From the NCBI RefSeq assembly GCF_039542055.1, contig NZ_BAABHK010000008.1:62001-126000 (forward strand): a DNA stretch of 64,000 nt, in the 5' to 3' direction. The notes under the pieces were generated by a model. It did no database searches. It was not told where the DNA came from and saw only the letters and a list, made by a program, of their open reading frames with translations. Position numbers and translations under genes: made by a program. Origin of the DNA: Actinoallomurus vinaceus (GTDB taxonomy: Bacteria; Actinomycetota; Actinomycetes; Streptosporangiales; Streptosporangiaceae). This document shows, piece after piece, positions 51,830-60,835 of this stretch (the stretch's first letter is position 1; every line of letters starts with the position of its first letter).

Positions 51830-51835
51830 ACGATA
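51830..51835 (-). promoter_or_regulatory. Candidate -10 box for the structured RNA (TATCGT)
   Basis: TATCGT on the minus strand is six bases before the first base of hairpin H1. The region upstream to about 51999 is visibly A+T rich for this genome. No convincing -35 was found. Confidence 0.4.
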
Positions 51836-51999
51836 CCCAATTGATCGGTGTCGTGCATCGTCCTGCAGAAAAATCCAAGGGCCTTCGAAAATGCGGCGTC
51901 CGAAAATATCTTAAGGGTTCGTCCGCTTTGAGTAAATATGGCCATGGGCAGGTCAAATTCGCGGCAGAATGGCCTAAAACTATACTTTGTGTAAATCCA

Positions 52000-52085
52000 G
52001 GGATGAATGAAAAGGGGCCCGGCTTGTGTGCGGGCCCCTCGGATGATGCGAATCGGGTCAGCTGACGGTGACGGCGGGCTTGACG
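52000..52085. repeat. Terminator repeat, copy C (native clpB end)
   Basis: This is the copy that includes the true clpB stop codon (52058-52060) and its final codons. It is presumably the ancestral site from which copies A and B derive. Confidence 0.8.
52010..52039 (-). terminator. clpB intrinsic terminator
   Basis: AGGGGCCCG (52013-52021) pairs with CGGGCCCCT (52031-52039). Read leftward the stem is followed by TTTTCATTC. It ends the heat-shock operon. Confidence 0.75.
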
Positions 52086-54646
52086 GTCAGCGTGTCGGAG
52101 GCGGGGTCGAGGTCGACGATGGCCTCGTCGCCGTCGCGGATCTCGCCGGCCAGGAGTTCCTTCGCCAGCTGGTCGCCGATCGCGCTCTGGACGAGGCGGC
52201 GGAGCGGGCGGGCGCCGTACGCCGGGTCGTAGCCGGTGAGGGCCAGCCATTCGCGGGCGGCGTCGGTGACCGTCAGAGTCAGGCGGCGGTCGGCGAGGCG
52301 GCGGGCCAGCCGGTCGATCTGCAGGTCGACGATCTTCGTGAGCTCCTCGGTCGACAGGGCGTCGAAGATGATGACGTCGTCGAGCCGGTTGAGGAACTCG
52401 GGCTTGAAGCTCGCCCGTACGCTGTTCAGGACGGCGTCGCGCTTGGCTCCGTTGTCCAGGGCCGGATCGACCAGGAACTGGGAGCCGAGGTTCGACGTCA
52501 TGATCAGGATCGTGTTGCGGAAGTCGACCGTACGGCCCTGGCCGTCGGTGAGCCGTCCGTCGTCGAGCACCTGCAGGAGGACGTCGAAGACCTCGGGGTG
52601 GGCCTTCTCGACCTCGTCCAGCAGGACGACGCAGTACGGGCGGCGGCGGACCGCCTCGGTGAGCTGGCCGCCCTCCTCGTACCCGACATAACCGGGAGGC
52701 GCGCCGACCAGCCGCGCGACCGAGTGCTTCTCGCCGTACTCGCTCATGTCGATGCGGACCATCGCCCGCTCGTCGTCGAACAGGAAGTCGGCGAGCGCCT
52801 TGGCGAGCTCGGTCTTGCCGACGCCGGTCGGGCCGAGGAACAGGAACGATCCGGTCGGCCGGTCGGGGTCGGAGACGCCCGCCCGCGCCCGGCGTACGGC
52901 GTCGGAAACGGCGCGTACGGCGTCGGCCTGGCCGATGAGGCGGTGGCCGAGCTCGTCCTCCATGCGCAGCAGCTTGGAGGTCTCGCCCTCCATGAGCCTG
53001 CCGACGGGGACGCCGGTCCAGGACGACACGACCTCGGCCACGTCGTCGGCGCCGACCTCCTCCTTGACCATCGTCTCGCGGGTCTCGGCGGCCTCGGACG
53101 CCTCGGCGAGCTGCTTCTCCAGCACGGGGATCTCGCCGTACATGAGGCGGGCGGAGGTCTCCAGGTCGCCGTCGCGCTGGGCGCGTTCGGCCTGGCCGCG
53201 CAGGTCGTCGATGCGCTTCTTGAGCTCACCGACCTTGTTCAGCCCGGCCTTCTCCCGCTCCCAGCGGCCGACGAGGGCGTTGAGGCTCTCCTGCCTGTCG
53301 GCCAGCTCGGCGCGGAGGCGTTCGAGGCGGTGCTTGGACGCCTCGTCGGACTCCTTCTCGAGGGCCAGCTCCTCCATCTTGAGCCGGTCGACGGAGCGCT
53401 GCAGCTCGTCGATTTCGACAGGCCGCGAGTCGATCTCCATGCGGAGCCGGGAGGCGGCCTCGTCGACCAGGTCGATGGCCTTGTCGGGCAGGAACCGCGC
53501 GGTGATGTACCGGTCGGACAGCGCGGCGGCGGCGACGAGGGCGGCGTCGGAGATCTGCACCTGGTGGTGCGCCTCGTACCGGCCCTTGAGGCCGCGCAGG
53601 ATCGCGATGGTGTCCTCGACCGTCGGCTCGCCGACGAGGACCTGCTGGAAGCGCCGCTCCAGCGCCGGGTCCTTCTCGATCCGCTCGCGGTACTCGTCGA
53701 GCGTGGTGGCGCCGATCATCCGCAGCTCGCCGCGGGCCAGCATGGGCTTGAGCATGTTGCCCGCGTCCATGGAGCCCTCGGCCGCGCCCGCCCCGACGAC
53801 GGTGTGCAGCTCGTCGATGAACGTGACGACCTGGCCGTCGCTCTGCTTGATCTCGTTCAGGACCGCCTTGAGGCGCTCCTCGAACTCGCCGCGGAACTTC
53901 GCGCCCGCGACCATCGCGCCCAGGTCGAGGGAGACGAGGCGCTTGTTCTTCAGCGTCTCCGGCACGTCGCCGGCGACGATCCGCTGGGCCAGGCCCTCGA
54001 CGACCGCCGTCTTGCCGACACCGGGCTCGCCGATGAGGACCGGGTTGTTCTTCGTACGGCGCGACAGCACCTGGACGACGCGGCGGATCTCGGTGTCGCG
54101 GCCGATGACCGGGTCGAGCTTTCCGTCGCGGGCCTGCGCGGTGAGGTCGACGCCGTACTTCTCCAGCGCCTGGTAGGTCTCTTCGGGGTTCTCGCTGGTC
54201 ACGCGGGCGTGGCCGCGGACCTTCTCGAACGCCTCGAGCAGCGCGTCGGGGGTCGCGCCGTTCTCCTTGAGGAGGGTGGCGACGGGACCGCCGTCGGTGG
54301 CCAGGCCGACGAGCAGGTGCTCGGTGGAGACGTACTCGTCCTCGAGCTGCTTGGCCCGGTTGGCGGCGGTGTTCAGCACCTTGAGCAGCAGCCGGGAGGT
54401 GTCCGGCGCGTTGACGGTCGAGCCGGCGGCCTTGGGCAGCGCCGCGATCTGCTCCTCGGCGCGGCGCCGGATGACCTGCGGGTCGGCGCCGACGGCCTCG
54501 AGCAGCGGCGCGGCGATGCCGTCGGCCTGGCCGAGCAGCGCGACCAGCAGGTGCACCGGCTCGACCTGGGGGTGGCCCTCCGTCGCGGCACGCCGGACCG
54601 CGACCGAGACGGCCTCCTGGCTCTTCTGGGTCAGCTTGTAATCCAC
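52058..54646 (-). CDS. clpB: ATP-dependent disaggregase ClpB
   Basis: The 862-residue hexameric AAA+ chaperone works with DnaK to resolve protein aggregates. It has an N-terminal Clp domain (residues 1-140) and a first AAA+ with GEPGVGKT (about 205) and VTFIDELHTVVGAG. The middle coiled-coil runs about residues 400-520. The second AAA+ has GPTGVGKTELAKALA (about 605) and ends in a typical C-terminal domain. The GTG at 54646 immediately follows the hspR TAA stop, with GGGGGGAGGAA inside hspR as ribosome site. It is last in the dnaK operon. Its 3' end is the site duplicated in copy B. Confidence 0.97.
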   Translation of the reverse strand: MDYKLTQKSQEAVSVAVRRAATEGHPQVEPVHLLVALLGQADGIAAPLLEAVGADPQVIRRRAEEQIAALPKAAGSTVNAPDTSRLLLKVLNTAANRAKQLEDEYVSTEHLLVGLATDGGPVATLLKENGATPDALLEAFEKVRGHARVTSENPEETYQALEKYGVDLTAQARDGKLDPVIGRDTEIRRVVQVLSRRTKNNPVLIGEPGVGKTAVVEGLAQRIVAGDVPETLKNKRLVSLDLGAMVAGAKFRGEFEERLKAVLNEIKQSDGQVVTFIDELHTVVGAGAAEGSMDAGNMLKPMLARGELRMIGATTLDEYRERIEKDPALERRFQQVLVGEPTVEDTIAILRGLKGRYEAHHQVQISDAALVAAAALSDRYITARFLPDKAIDLVDEAASRLRMEIDSRPVEIDELQRSVDRLKMEELALEKESDEASKHRLERLRAELADRQESLNALVGRWEREKAGLNKVGELKKRIDDLRGQAERAQRDGDLETSARLMYGEIPVLEKQLAEASEAAETRETMVKEEVGADDVAEVVSSWTGVPVGRLMEGETSKLLRMEDELGHRLIGQADAVRAVSDAVRRARAGVSDPDRPTGSFLFLGPTGVGKTELAKALADFLFDDERAMVRIDMSEYGEKHSVARLVGAPPGYVGYEEGGQLTEAVRRRPYCVVLLDEVEKAHPEVFDVLLQVLDDGRLTDGQGRTVDFRNTILIMTSNLGSQFLVDPALDNGAKRDAVLNSVRASFKPEFLNRLDDVIIFDALSTEELTKIVDLQIDRLARRLADRRLTLTVTDAAREWLALTGYDPAYGARPLRRLVQSAIGDQLAKELLAGEIRDGDEAIVDLDPASDTLTVKPAVTVS

Positions 54647-55087
54647 TTATTCCTCCCCCCGCGATCGCCACAGCACCACGCTGGTCTGCCGGATCGGCAC
54701 GAGATCCGCGCCAGTGTCAGAGCCGGGGCTGTTCTTCAGTTTCGCCAGCCGGGCGGCCACGGCGCGCGTGGACTCCAGCTCGTTGCTCAGCTCCTCGACC
54801 AGCGCGCGCAGGCGCGCCACCTCGGTGCGGAGCGCGTCGGACTCGCGCTGGAGGTCGAGGATGTGCTTGATACCGGCGAGGTTGATGCCCTCGTCCTGGG
54901 ACAGCCGCTGGATCTCCCGCAGCATGACGATGTCGCGCATGGAGTAGCGGCGCCCGCGCCCGGCCGTACGACCGGGGGAGACGAGGCCCAGCCGGTCGTA
55001 CGTGCGGAGCGTCTGCGGGTGCAGCCCGGACAGCTGAGCCGCCACCGAGATGACGTAGACCGGACTGTCGTCGCCGAACGGGTCCAT
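54647..55087 (-). CDS. hspR: Heat-shock repressor HspR (MerR family)
   Basis: The 146-residue repressor has a MerR HTH: YVISVAAQLSGLHPQTLRTYDRLGLVSPGRT, then RRYSMRDIVMLREIQRLSQDEG. A coiled coil (ALRTEVARLRALVEELSNELES) follows. HspR binds HAIR sites with DnaK as co-repressor and controls this operon. ATG 55087 is chosen because GAGGGG lies eight bases upstream; a GTG nine bases earlier would overlap the dnaJ stop. Two HAIR-like sites upstream of dnaK agree with this role. Confidence 0.94.
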   Translation of the reverse strand: MDPFGDDSPVYVISVAAQLSGLHPQTLRTYDRLGLVSPGRTAGRGRRYSMRDIVMLREIQRLSQDEGINLAGIKHILDLQRESDALRTEVARLRALVEELSNELESTRAVAARLAKLKNSPGSDTGADLVPIRQTSVVLWRSRGEE

Positions 55088-55092
55088 GACGA

Positions 55093-56256
55093 TCACCCCT
55101 CTCTCGCCATCCGCAGCAGCTCGCTGCGCAGGTCGTCACCGTTGGTGCTCGCGCGGAGCTTCTCCAGGGCCTCGCGGGTGGTCTCGTCGACCTTCTGCGG
55201 CACCTGGACCTCGACGGTCACCAGCAGGTCGCCCTTGGTGCCGTCGCGGCGGGTCGCGCCCTTGCCGCGGACCCGGAACGTGCGTCCGTTCGGGGTGCCC
55301 TCCGGGATCCGCAGGGTCACCGGCTGGCCGCCGAGGACCGGCGCCTTGATCTCCGCGCCGAGCGTCGCCTCGGGGAAGGTCACCGGGACCGTGACGGTCA
55401 GGTTGTCGCCCGACCGGCCGAACACCTTGTGCCCCGTGACGTGCACGGCGACGTAGAGGTCGCCGCTGGGACCGCCGTTCTCGCCGGGCGCGCCCTTGGC
55501 CTTGAGCCGGATCCGCTGCCCGTCGGCCACCCCGGCCGGGATGCGTGCCTGGATGGTGCGGGTGCTCTGCGCCCGCCCGCTGCCGTGGCAGGTGAGACAG
55601 GGGTCGTCGACCACGAGGCCCCGGCCGTGGCACTCGCGGCAGGGCTCGGAGAGGGCGAACCCGCCCGCGTTGCGGCTCTCCTGCCCCGTGCCCTCGCAGC
55701 GAGGGCATACCCGGGGCACCGTGCCGGTCTTGGCGCCGGTGCCCCGGCAGGTGGGACAGGCCGCTTCACTGGTGAGCCGCAGCGGCACCGTCTTGCCTTC
55801 CAAGGCCTCGCTGAAGGTCAGCGTGACCTCGGACTCGACGTCGGTGCCTCGGCGGGGCCGCCGGGTGGTCGTCCCGCGTCGGCCGCCGCCGAACAGCCCG
55901 CCGAAGAGGTCGCCGATGCGCTCGCCGGTGCCGGTCGTGCCGCCGGTCGTGCCGCCGAACAGGTCGCCCAGGTCGAAACCGAAGCCGCCCTGCGCGCCGC
56001 CGCCGGGGCGGCGGGCCCCGCCGAACAGGCTGCGGGCCTCGTCGTACTCCTTACGGTGCTTCTCGTCGGACAGCACGTCGTAGGCCTCGGAGATCTCCTT
56101 GAACTTCTCCTCGGACTCGGCGTCGCCGCGGTTGGCGTCCGGGTGGTACTTCCGCGCCAGCTTGCGGTAGGACTTCTTGATCTCGTCCTGGGTTGCGGTC
56201 TTCGGAACACCGAGGACCTTGTAGTAGTCCTTCTCGAGATAGTCCTTGGTGCTCAC
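55093..56256 (-). CDS. dnaJ: Chaperone DnaJ (type I)
   Basis: The 387-residue co-chaperone has a J domain with YHPDANRGD (HPD loop), a Gly/Phe-rich linker (GGARRPGGGAQGGFGFDLGD), and four zinc-finger motifs (CPTCRGTG, CPRCEGTG, CRECHGRG, CLTCHGSG). The C-terminal substrate-binding domains follow. It stimulates DnaK ATPase and delivers substrates. It sits third in the operon, 33 bases after grpE, and runs into hspR. Confidence 0.97.
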   Translation of the reverse strand: MSTKDYLEKDYYKVLGVPKTATQDEIKKSYRKLARKYHPDANRGDAESEEKFKEISEAYDVLSDEKHRKEYDEARSLFGGARRPGGGAQGGFGFDLGDLFGGTTGGTTGTGERIGDLFGGLFGGGRRGTTTRRPRRGTDVESEVTLTFSEALEGKTVPLRLTSEAACPTCRGTGAKTGTVPRVCPRCEGTGQESRNAGGFALSEPCRECHGRGLVVDDPCLTCHGSGRAQSTRTIQARIPAGVADGQRIRLKAKGAPGENGGPSGDLYVAVHVTGHKVFGRSGDNLTVTVPVTFPEATLGAEIKAPVLGGQPVTLRIPEGTPNGRTFRVRGKGATRRDGTKGDLLVTVEVQVPQKVDETTREALEKLRASTNGDDLRSELLRMAREG

Positions 56257-56289
56257 CGGCGTCCCTTACCTCTTCCTGTCGGTGTCTGC

Positions 56290-56979
56290 TCAGTCGTCGC
56301 CGGCGTCGTCGCCGTCGGGCTCGGCCTCCGGCTTCTCGCCGTCGGCCGCGCTCTCCGCCTTGGCCTTCGCCTCCGGCTCGGTCTGCGGACCGAGGTCCGC
56401 GGTCGGCTCGGCCACGGCAACCCGGGCGGGCCGGAGGGTCCGCTCGCCGATGCGATACCCCGACTGCAGGATCTGAACGGCCGTCGGCTCCTCGACCTCG
56501 TCGGAGTAGGCGTGCATCAGGGCCTCGTGGACGTTCGGGTCGAACGGCTCGCCGGCCGTGCCGAACGATTCGAGGCCGAGCTTGCCGACGATGCCCTCGA
56601 GGGACTCGGCGATCTGCTTGAAACCCCCGGTCAGCTCCTCGTGCTCCCGGGCCCGCCCGATGTCGTCGAGCACCGGCAGCAGCTCGCCGAGGACGTACGC
56701 CAGGGCCTGCTCGCGCACGGCCGCACGGTCTCGGTCGACCCGCTTGCGGTAGTTGGAGTACTCCGCCTGCAGCCGCTGAAGGTCGGACGTGCGCTCGGCC
56801 AGCTCCTTCTTGACCTTCGCCACCTCTTCTCCGTCCGCGCCGGAGGGCGCTTTCTCGGTGGGGGGAGCGGGAGCCGACTTCGCCGACTCCCGCACCTCAC
56901 CGGTCTTGGGATCGATGCGCCGCTTGTCGCGGATCACCGGGCCCTGGCGCTCCTCGGCGTCGTCACGACGCTCCGTCAC
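56290..56979 (-). CDS. grpE: Nucleotide exchange factor GrpE
   Basis: The 229-residue protein has a long charged coiled coil (about residues 45-100: KVKKELAERTSDLQRLQAEYSNYRKRVDRD). The beta-rich head contains ESFGTAGEPFDPNVHEALM. It releases ADP from DnaK. The C-terminal acidic tail is long, as in other actinomycetes. It follows dnaK by 49 bases. Confidence 0.95.
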   Translation of the reverse strand: MTERRDDAEERQGPVIRDKRRIDPKTGEVRESAKSAPAPPTEKAPSGADGEEVAKVKKELAERTSDLQRLQAEYSNYRKRVDRDRAAVREQALAYVLGELLPVLDDIGRAREHEELTGGFKQIAESLEGIVGKLGLESFGTAGEPFDPNVHEALMHAYSDEVEEPTAVQILQSGYRIGERTLRPARVAVAEPTADLGPQTEPEAKAKAESAADGEKPEAEPDGDDAGDD

Positions 56980-57028
56980 GCTTCCTCCTCAAGTACCGGC
57001 TCGTCACGGTGTGGGGGGATGAACCCGG

Positions 57029-58882
57029 TCACGCCGCCCCGCCCTTGGCGTCCTTGTCGTCGTCCACGATCTCGGCGTCGACGACCTCGTCGTCCTTCGG
57101 CTGCTCGCCGCTCTGACCGTCGGCCGGCTGGCCTTCGGCGCTCGCCTGGTTCTGGGCGTACATCGCGGCGCCCATCTTCTGGCTGACCTGGGCCAGCTTC
57201 TCGGAGCTGGTGCGGATCGCGTCGACGTCCGTGCCCTCGAGGGCCTTCTTGACCTCGTCCAGCGCGGACTGGACCTCGGTCTTGACCTCGGCCGGGATCT
57301 TCTCGTCGTTCTCCCGGAGGAACTTCTCCGTGGAGTAGGCGAGGGTGTCGGCGTTGTTGCGGGTCTCGGTCTCCTCGCGGCGCTTGTGGTCCTCCTCGGC
57401 GTACTGCTCGGCCTCGCGCATCATGCGGTCGATGTCGTCCTTGGGCAGGGCCGACCCGCCCGTGATGGTCATCGACTGCTCCTTGCCGGTGCCGAGGTCC
57501 TTCGCGCCGACGTTCACGATGCCGTTGGCGTCGATGTCGAACGTGACCTCGATCTGCGGGACACCGCGCGGCGCCGGCGGAAGGCCGGTCAGCTGGAAGG
57601 TGCCGAGCTTCTTGTTGTACGACGCGATCTCGCGCTCGCCCTGGTAGACCTGGATCTCCACGGACGGCTGGTTGTCGTCGGCGGTGGTGAACACCTCGGA
57701 CCGCTTGGTCGGGATGGTGGTGTTCCGCTCGATGATCTTGGTGAAGATGCCGCCCTTGGTCTCGATGCCCAGGCTCAGCGGCGTGACGTCCAGCAGCAGG
57801 ACGTCCTTGACCTCACCCTTGAGCACGCCGGCCTGCAGGGACGCGCCGACCGCGACGACCTCGTCCGGGTTGACGCCCTTGTTGGCCTCCTTGCCGCCGG
57901 TCAGCTCCTTGACCAGTTCGGCGACGGCGGGCATACGGGTGGAGCCACCGACGAGAACGACGTGGTTGATGTCGTTCACGCTGATGTTGGCGTCCTTGAT
58001 GACCTGCTGGAACGGGTTCTTGCAGCGGTCGAGCAGGTCGGACGTCATCTTCTGGAACTCGGCCCGGGTGAGCTTCTCGTCCAGGTGCAGCGGGCCCTCG
58101 GCCGAGGCCGTGATGTAGGGCAGGTTGATGCTGGTCTCCGAGGAGCTGGACAGCTCGATCTTCGCCTTCTCGGCGGCCTCACGGAGCCGCTGCAGCGCCA
58201 TCTTGTCCTTGGACAGGTCGACGCCGTGGGCGTTCTTGAACCGGGTGACCAGCCACTCGACGACCTTCTGGTCCCAGTCGTCGCCACCGAGGTGGTTGTC
58301 GCCGTTGGTCGCCTTGACCTCCACGACGCCGTCGCCCACCTCGAGCAGGGAGACGTCGAAGGTGCCGCCACCGAGGTCGAAGACGAGGATCGTGGCCTCG
58401 CCCTCCTTCTCCAGGTGGTACGCCAGGGCCGCGGACGTCGGCTCGTTGATGATGCGCAGGACGTTGAGGCCCGCGATCTGGCCGGCCTCCTTGGTGGCCT
58501 GCCGCTGGTGGTCCGAGAAGTACGCCGGGACGGTGATCACCGCGTCGGTGATCTTCTCGCCGAGGTAGGACTCCGCGTCGCGCTTGAGCTTCTGCAGCAC
58601 GAACGCGCTGATCTGCTGCGGCGTGAAGTCCTTGCCGTCGATCGTGGTCTTCCAGTCGGTGCCCATTTCGCGCTTGACCGACCGGATGGTGCGATCGACG
58701 TTGGTCACCGCCTGGCGCTTGGCGACCTCGCCGACCAGGACCTCGCCGTTCTTGGCGAAGGCGACGACGGACGGCGTGGTCCTCGACCCCTCCGCGTTGG
58801 CGATGACGGTGGGCTCGCCACCCTCCAGGATCGCGACGACCGAGTTGGTCGTTCCAAGGTCGATACCGACCGCACGTGCCAT
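57029..58882 (-). CDS. dnaK: Chaperone DnaK (Hsp70)
   Basis: The 617-residue Hsp70 has the ATPase signatures GIDLGTTNSVVAI, ILVFDLGGGTFDVSLLEV and VVLVGGSTRMPAV. The substrate-binding domain begins at about 380 (LLLDVTPLSLGIETKGG). The lid and acidic tail end in KDDEVVDAEIVDDD. It is first in the heat-shock operon. GGAGGA is about nine bases before the ATG. Two HAIR-type operators lie in the 120 bases upstream. Confidence 0.98.
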   Translation of the reverse strand: MARAVGIDLGTTNSVVAILEGGEPTVIANAEGSRTTPSVVAFAKNGEVLVGEVAKRQAVTNVDRTIRSVKREMGTDWKTTIDGKDFTPQQISAFVLQKLKRDAESYLGEKITDAVITVPAYFSDHQRQATKEAGQIAGLNVLRIINEPTSAALAYHLEKEGEATILVFDLGGGTFDVSLLEVGDGVVEVKATNGDNHLGGDDWDQKVVEWLVTRFKNAHGVDLSKDKMALQRLREAAEKAKIELSSSSETSINLPYITASAEGPLHLDEKLTRAEFQKMTSDLLDRCKNPFQQVIKDANISVNDINHVVLVGGSTRMPAVAELVKELTGGKEANKGVNPDEVVAVGASLQAGVLKGEVKDVLLLDVTPLSLGIETKGGIFTKIIERNTTIPTKRSEVFTTADDNQPSVEIQVYQGEREIASYNKKLGTFQLTGLPPAPRGVPQIEVTFDIDANGIVNVGAKDLGTGKEQSMTITGGSALPKDDIDRMMREAEQYAEEDHKRREETETRNNADTLAYSTEKFLRENDEKIPAEVKTEVQSALDEVKKALEGTDVDAIRTSSEKLAQVSQKMGAAMYAQNQASAEGQPADGQSGEQPKDDEVVDAEIVDDDKDAKGGAA

Positions 58883-58922
58883 GAGTTGGTTCCTCCGACT
58901 GTGAGCTTGCTAAGTCGATGAA

Positions 58923-58943
58923 GCTGAGTCCAGCGGACGCAAG
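58923..58943. promoter_or_regulatory. HAIR-like HspR operator, proximal
   Basis: GCTGAGT-N7-ACGCAAG fits the HspR consensus CTTGAGT-N7-ACTCAAG with three mismatches and the right spacing, 40 bases upstream of dnaK. Confidence 0.6.
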
Positions 58944-58974
58944 ACTGCCAAGCCGCCCTCGTTCTGTCAAATGA

Positions 58975-58995
58975 CTTGAGTCCGGCCGACTCAAC
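58975..58995. promoter_or_regulatory. HAIR HspR operator, distal
   Basis: CTTGAGT-N7-ACTCAAC matches the HAIR consensus with one mismatch. It lies 52 bases beyond the proximal copy. Confidence 0.85.
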
Positions 58996-59129
58996 TTTGC
59001 TGACTGGTACAACGGGCGGCGGGTCCGCCGTGTTCCCGCCCCGGAGAGAATTTCGGGATCTTCGGTAAGAACCGGCCCGCTCCCGTCACTCCCCTGGTGA
59101 CCGCGCACCTCACGCGAAGGAGGCGACAC

Positions 59130-59675
59130 ATGACCGATCCCGACAGGGGGCGCCGGTTCACCGCCTTGTACGACACGTTCCATCCTCGGGTGTACGCCTA
59201 TGTGGTCAGCCGGGCCGGGCATGAGATCGCCGACGAGGTGACAGGCGAGACCTTCCTGGTCGCCTGGCGGCGGCTCGCCGAGATCCCGAAACACGAACTG
59301 GCCTGGCTGCTCGGCGTGGCCCGCAACATCCTGCGCGAGCAGTACCGCGCGGACGCCCGCCGCAAGGCCGTCGACGCCGAGCTGCGGATCTGGTCCGGCG
59401 ACCTGCGGACCGGCGACGTCGCCGACCACGTCACCGAGCGCTCCCAGGTCCTCGCCGCCCTCGCGGCGCTGTCCGACGACGACCGGGAGATCCTCACGCT
59501 CGTCGCCTGGCACGGCCTCGCCCCCCGCGAGGCGGCGCGCGTCGTCGGCTGCTCGACCGCGACCTACTCCGTACGCCTGCACCGGGCGCGCCGTCGCCTG
59601 GAGCGCGCGATGGCCGCCCCTCCCGCGCCGGCCGCCCGGTCGGCCGTTCTCACCCTCGGGAAGGAATCGCGATGA
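59130..59675 (+). CDS. ECF RNA polymerase sigma factor
   Basis: The 181-residue sigma factor has region 2 (RRFTALYDTFHPRVYAYVVSR, DEVTGETFLVAWRRL) and region 4 (LAALSDDDREILTLVAWHGLAPREAARVVGCSTATYSVRLHRARRRL). GAAGGAGG is six bases before ATG 59130. The next gene starts within its stop codon (ATGA), so it is co-translated with a CU044_5270 protein that probably acts as its membrane partner. It is divergent from dnaK. Confidence 0.93.
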   Translation: MTDPDRGRRFTALYDTFHPRVYAYVVSRAGHEIADEVTGETFLVAWRRLAEIPKHELAWLLGVARNILREQYRADARRKAVDAELRIWSGDLRTGDVADHVTERSQVLAALAALSDDDREILTLVAWHGLAPREAARVVGCSTATYSVRLHRARRRLERAMAAPPAPAARSAVLTLGKESR

Positions 59676-60811
59676 CACGTGACGTGATGGCCCTGCTCGG
59701 CAAGGCACGCCCCGCCGACCTCGACCCCGCCTCGGACGCCGAGCGGCGCTCTCGTGACCTGCACAATGCCATGGCGCAGCCCTTCGAGAAGCGGCGTGCT
59801 GCCCGCCCGAAGCGCCGTGTGACGATCGGCCTCGGGGTCGTGGCCGTCGGCGCCGCCGCGTCGGTCGCCGTGGCGACCGTCGGCCACGGCACCCGCGCAC
59901 CGTCCACACCGCAGGCTCGGCCGACCGACCTGTCCGCCCGGCAGGTCCTGCTCGCCGCTGCGGAGACCGCCGCGAAGGAGCCGGCGGGCCGCTACTGGCG
60001 CGTGGACTATGCCAGCGGTCAGGGGTACCGCGTCGGCGGCTCGGGCGCCGGGGGCTACCAGGTCTACCTCGCCGACGAGTTCGACCAGTGGACGCCCCGC
60101 GATCCGAAGAAGGACGACGACGTGACCTACGGCCGCCGGCTCCCCTCCGGGCCGCTCACCGCCCAGGACCGGGAGGCATGGCGGAAGGCCGGCTCGCAGG
60201 ATCGCTGGAACGTCACGTCGAACGGCGGACCGCTGACCCTCGTGAGGAAGGGCGAGCCCTGGGCCGCCGACCGTACGACCCCGGCCGAGAACGCCCGGTC
60301 GCTGGCCGACATGCGGAAGGAGTGCGCGGCCTCTCCCCCAGGGAAGCCCAACAAGGTGTGCGCGAAGCTGAAGATCTTCGAGAACGGCTCGCTCGCGGCC
60401 GGATTCGAGGCGTTCAAGCAGCGGCTCGACCAGAGCGGGGGCGGTGGTTTCTCGCAGCTCATGACCGCGTACGACTTCCTGACCCGGACCGCGGTCCCAC
60501 CGGCCGACCGGGCCAAGGCCTTCCGCCTGCTCGCCGACCTGCCCGGTGTGCGATCGCTCGGCACGGTGAAGGACGCCTCTGGGCGCCTCGGCATCGGACT
60601 GTCCGCTCCGGCAGCCCCCATGCGCGACGGCTCCGGCACCCTCGTCAGCTACCAGATCGTCCTCGCTCCGAAGACCTTCCAGATCCTCGGTGACCAAAAG
60701 GTCGTGGTCAAGGCAGGGGGCCACGACCGCGGCATGCGGCCCGGGACCGTCCACTCGTACACCGTCGTCCTCGACATCGGCTGGACGAACGCCTCTCCGC
60801 ACCACGCCTGA
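59672..60811 (+). CDS. CU044_5270-family membrane protein, ECF-coupled
   Basis: The 379-residue protein has a cytoplasmic N-terminal 48 residues, one membrane helix (about residues 49-69) and a large extracytoplasmic domain. That domain includes GRYWRVDYASGQGYRV and ends VLDIGWTNASPHHA. I place it with the CU044_5270 family, found after ECF sigma genes and probably anti-sigma-like or signal-receiving. No enzymatic motif is visible. The start overlaps the sigma stop by four bases. Confidence 0.75.
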   Translation: MTRDVMALLGKARPADLDPASDAERRSRDLHNAMAQPFEKRRAARPKRRVTIGLGVVAVGAAASVAVATVGHGTRAPSTPQARPTDLSARQVLLAAAETAAKEPAGRYWRVDYASGQGYRVGGSGAGGYQVYLADEFDQWTPRDPKKDDDVTYGRRLPSGPLTAQDREAWRKAGSQDRWNVTSNGGPLTLVRKGEPWAADRTTPAENARSLADMRKECAASPPGKPNKVCAKLKIFENGSLAAGFEAFKQRLDQSGGGGFSQLMTAYDFLTRTAVPPADRAKAFRLLADLPGVRSLGTVKDASGRLGIGLSAPAAPMRDGSGTLVSYQIVLAPKTFQILGDQKVVVKAGGHDRGMRPGTVHSYTVVLDIGWTNASPHHA

Positions 60812-60835
60812 CCGGCGGGACGGGCGGCCGGGCCG

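Noticed and set aside
51750..51835. Retron or reverse-transcriptase-associated RNA
   Set aside because: No reverse transcriptase gene is present, and the hairpin order and terminator do not match a retron msr-msd.
52007..55456. Very long open frame on the plus strand opposite clpB-hspR-dnaJ
   Set aside because: It is an antisense shadow caused by G+C-rich third positions of clpB and its neighbours. The composition is Arg/Asp/Leu-rich low complexity with no domain.
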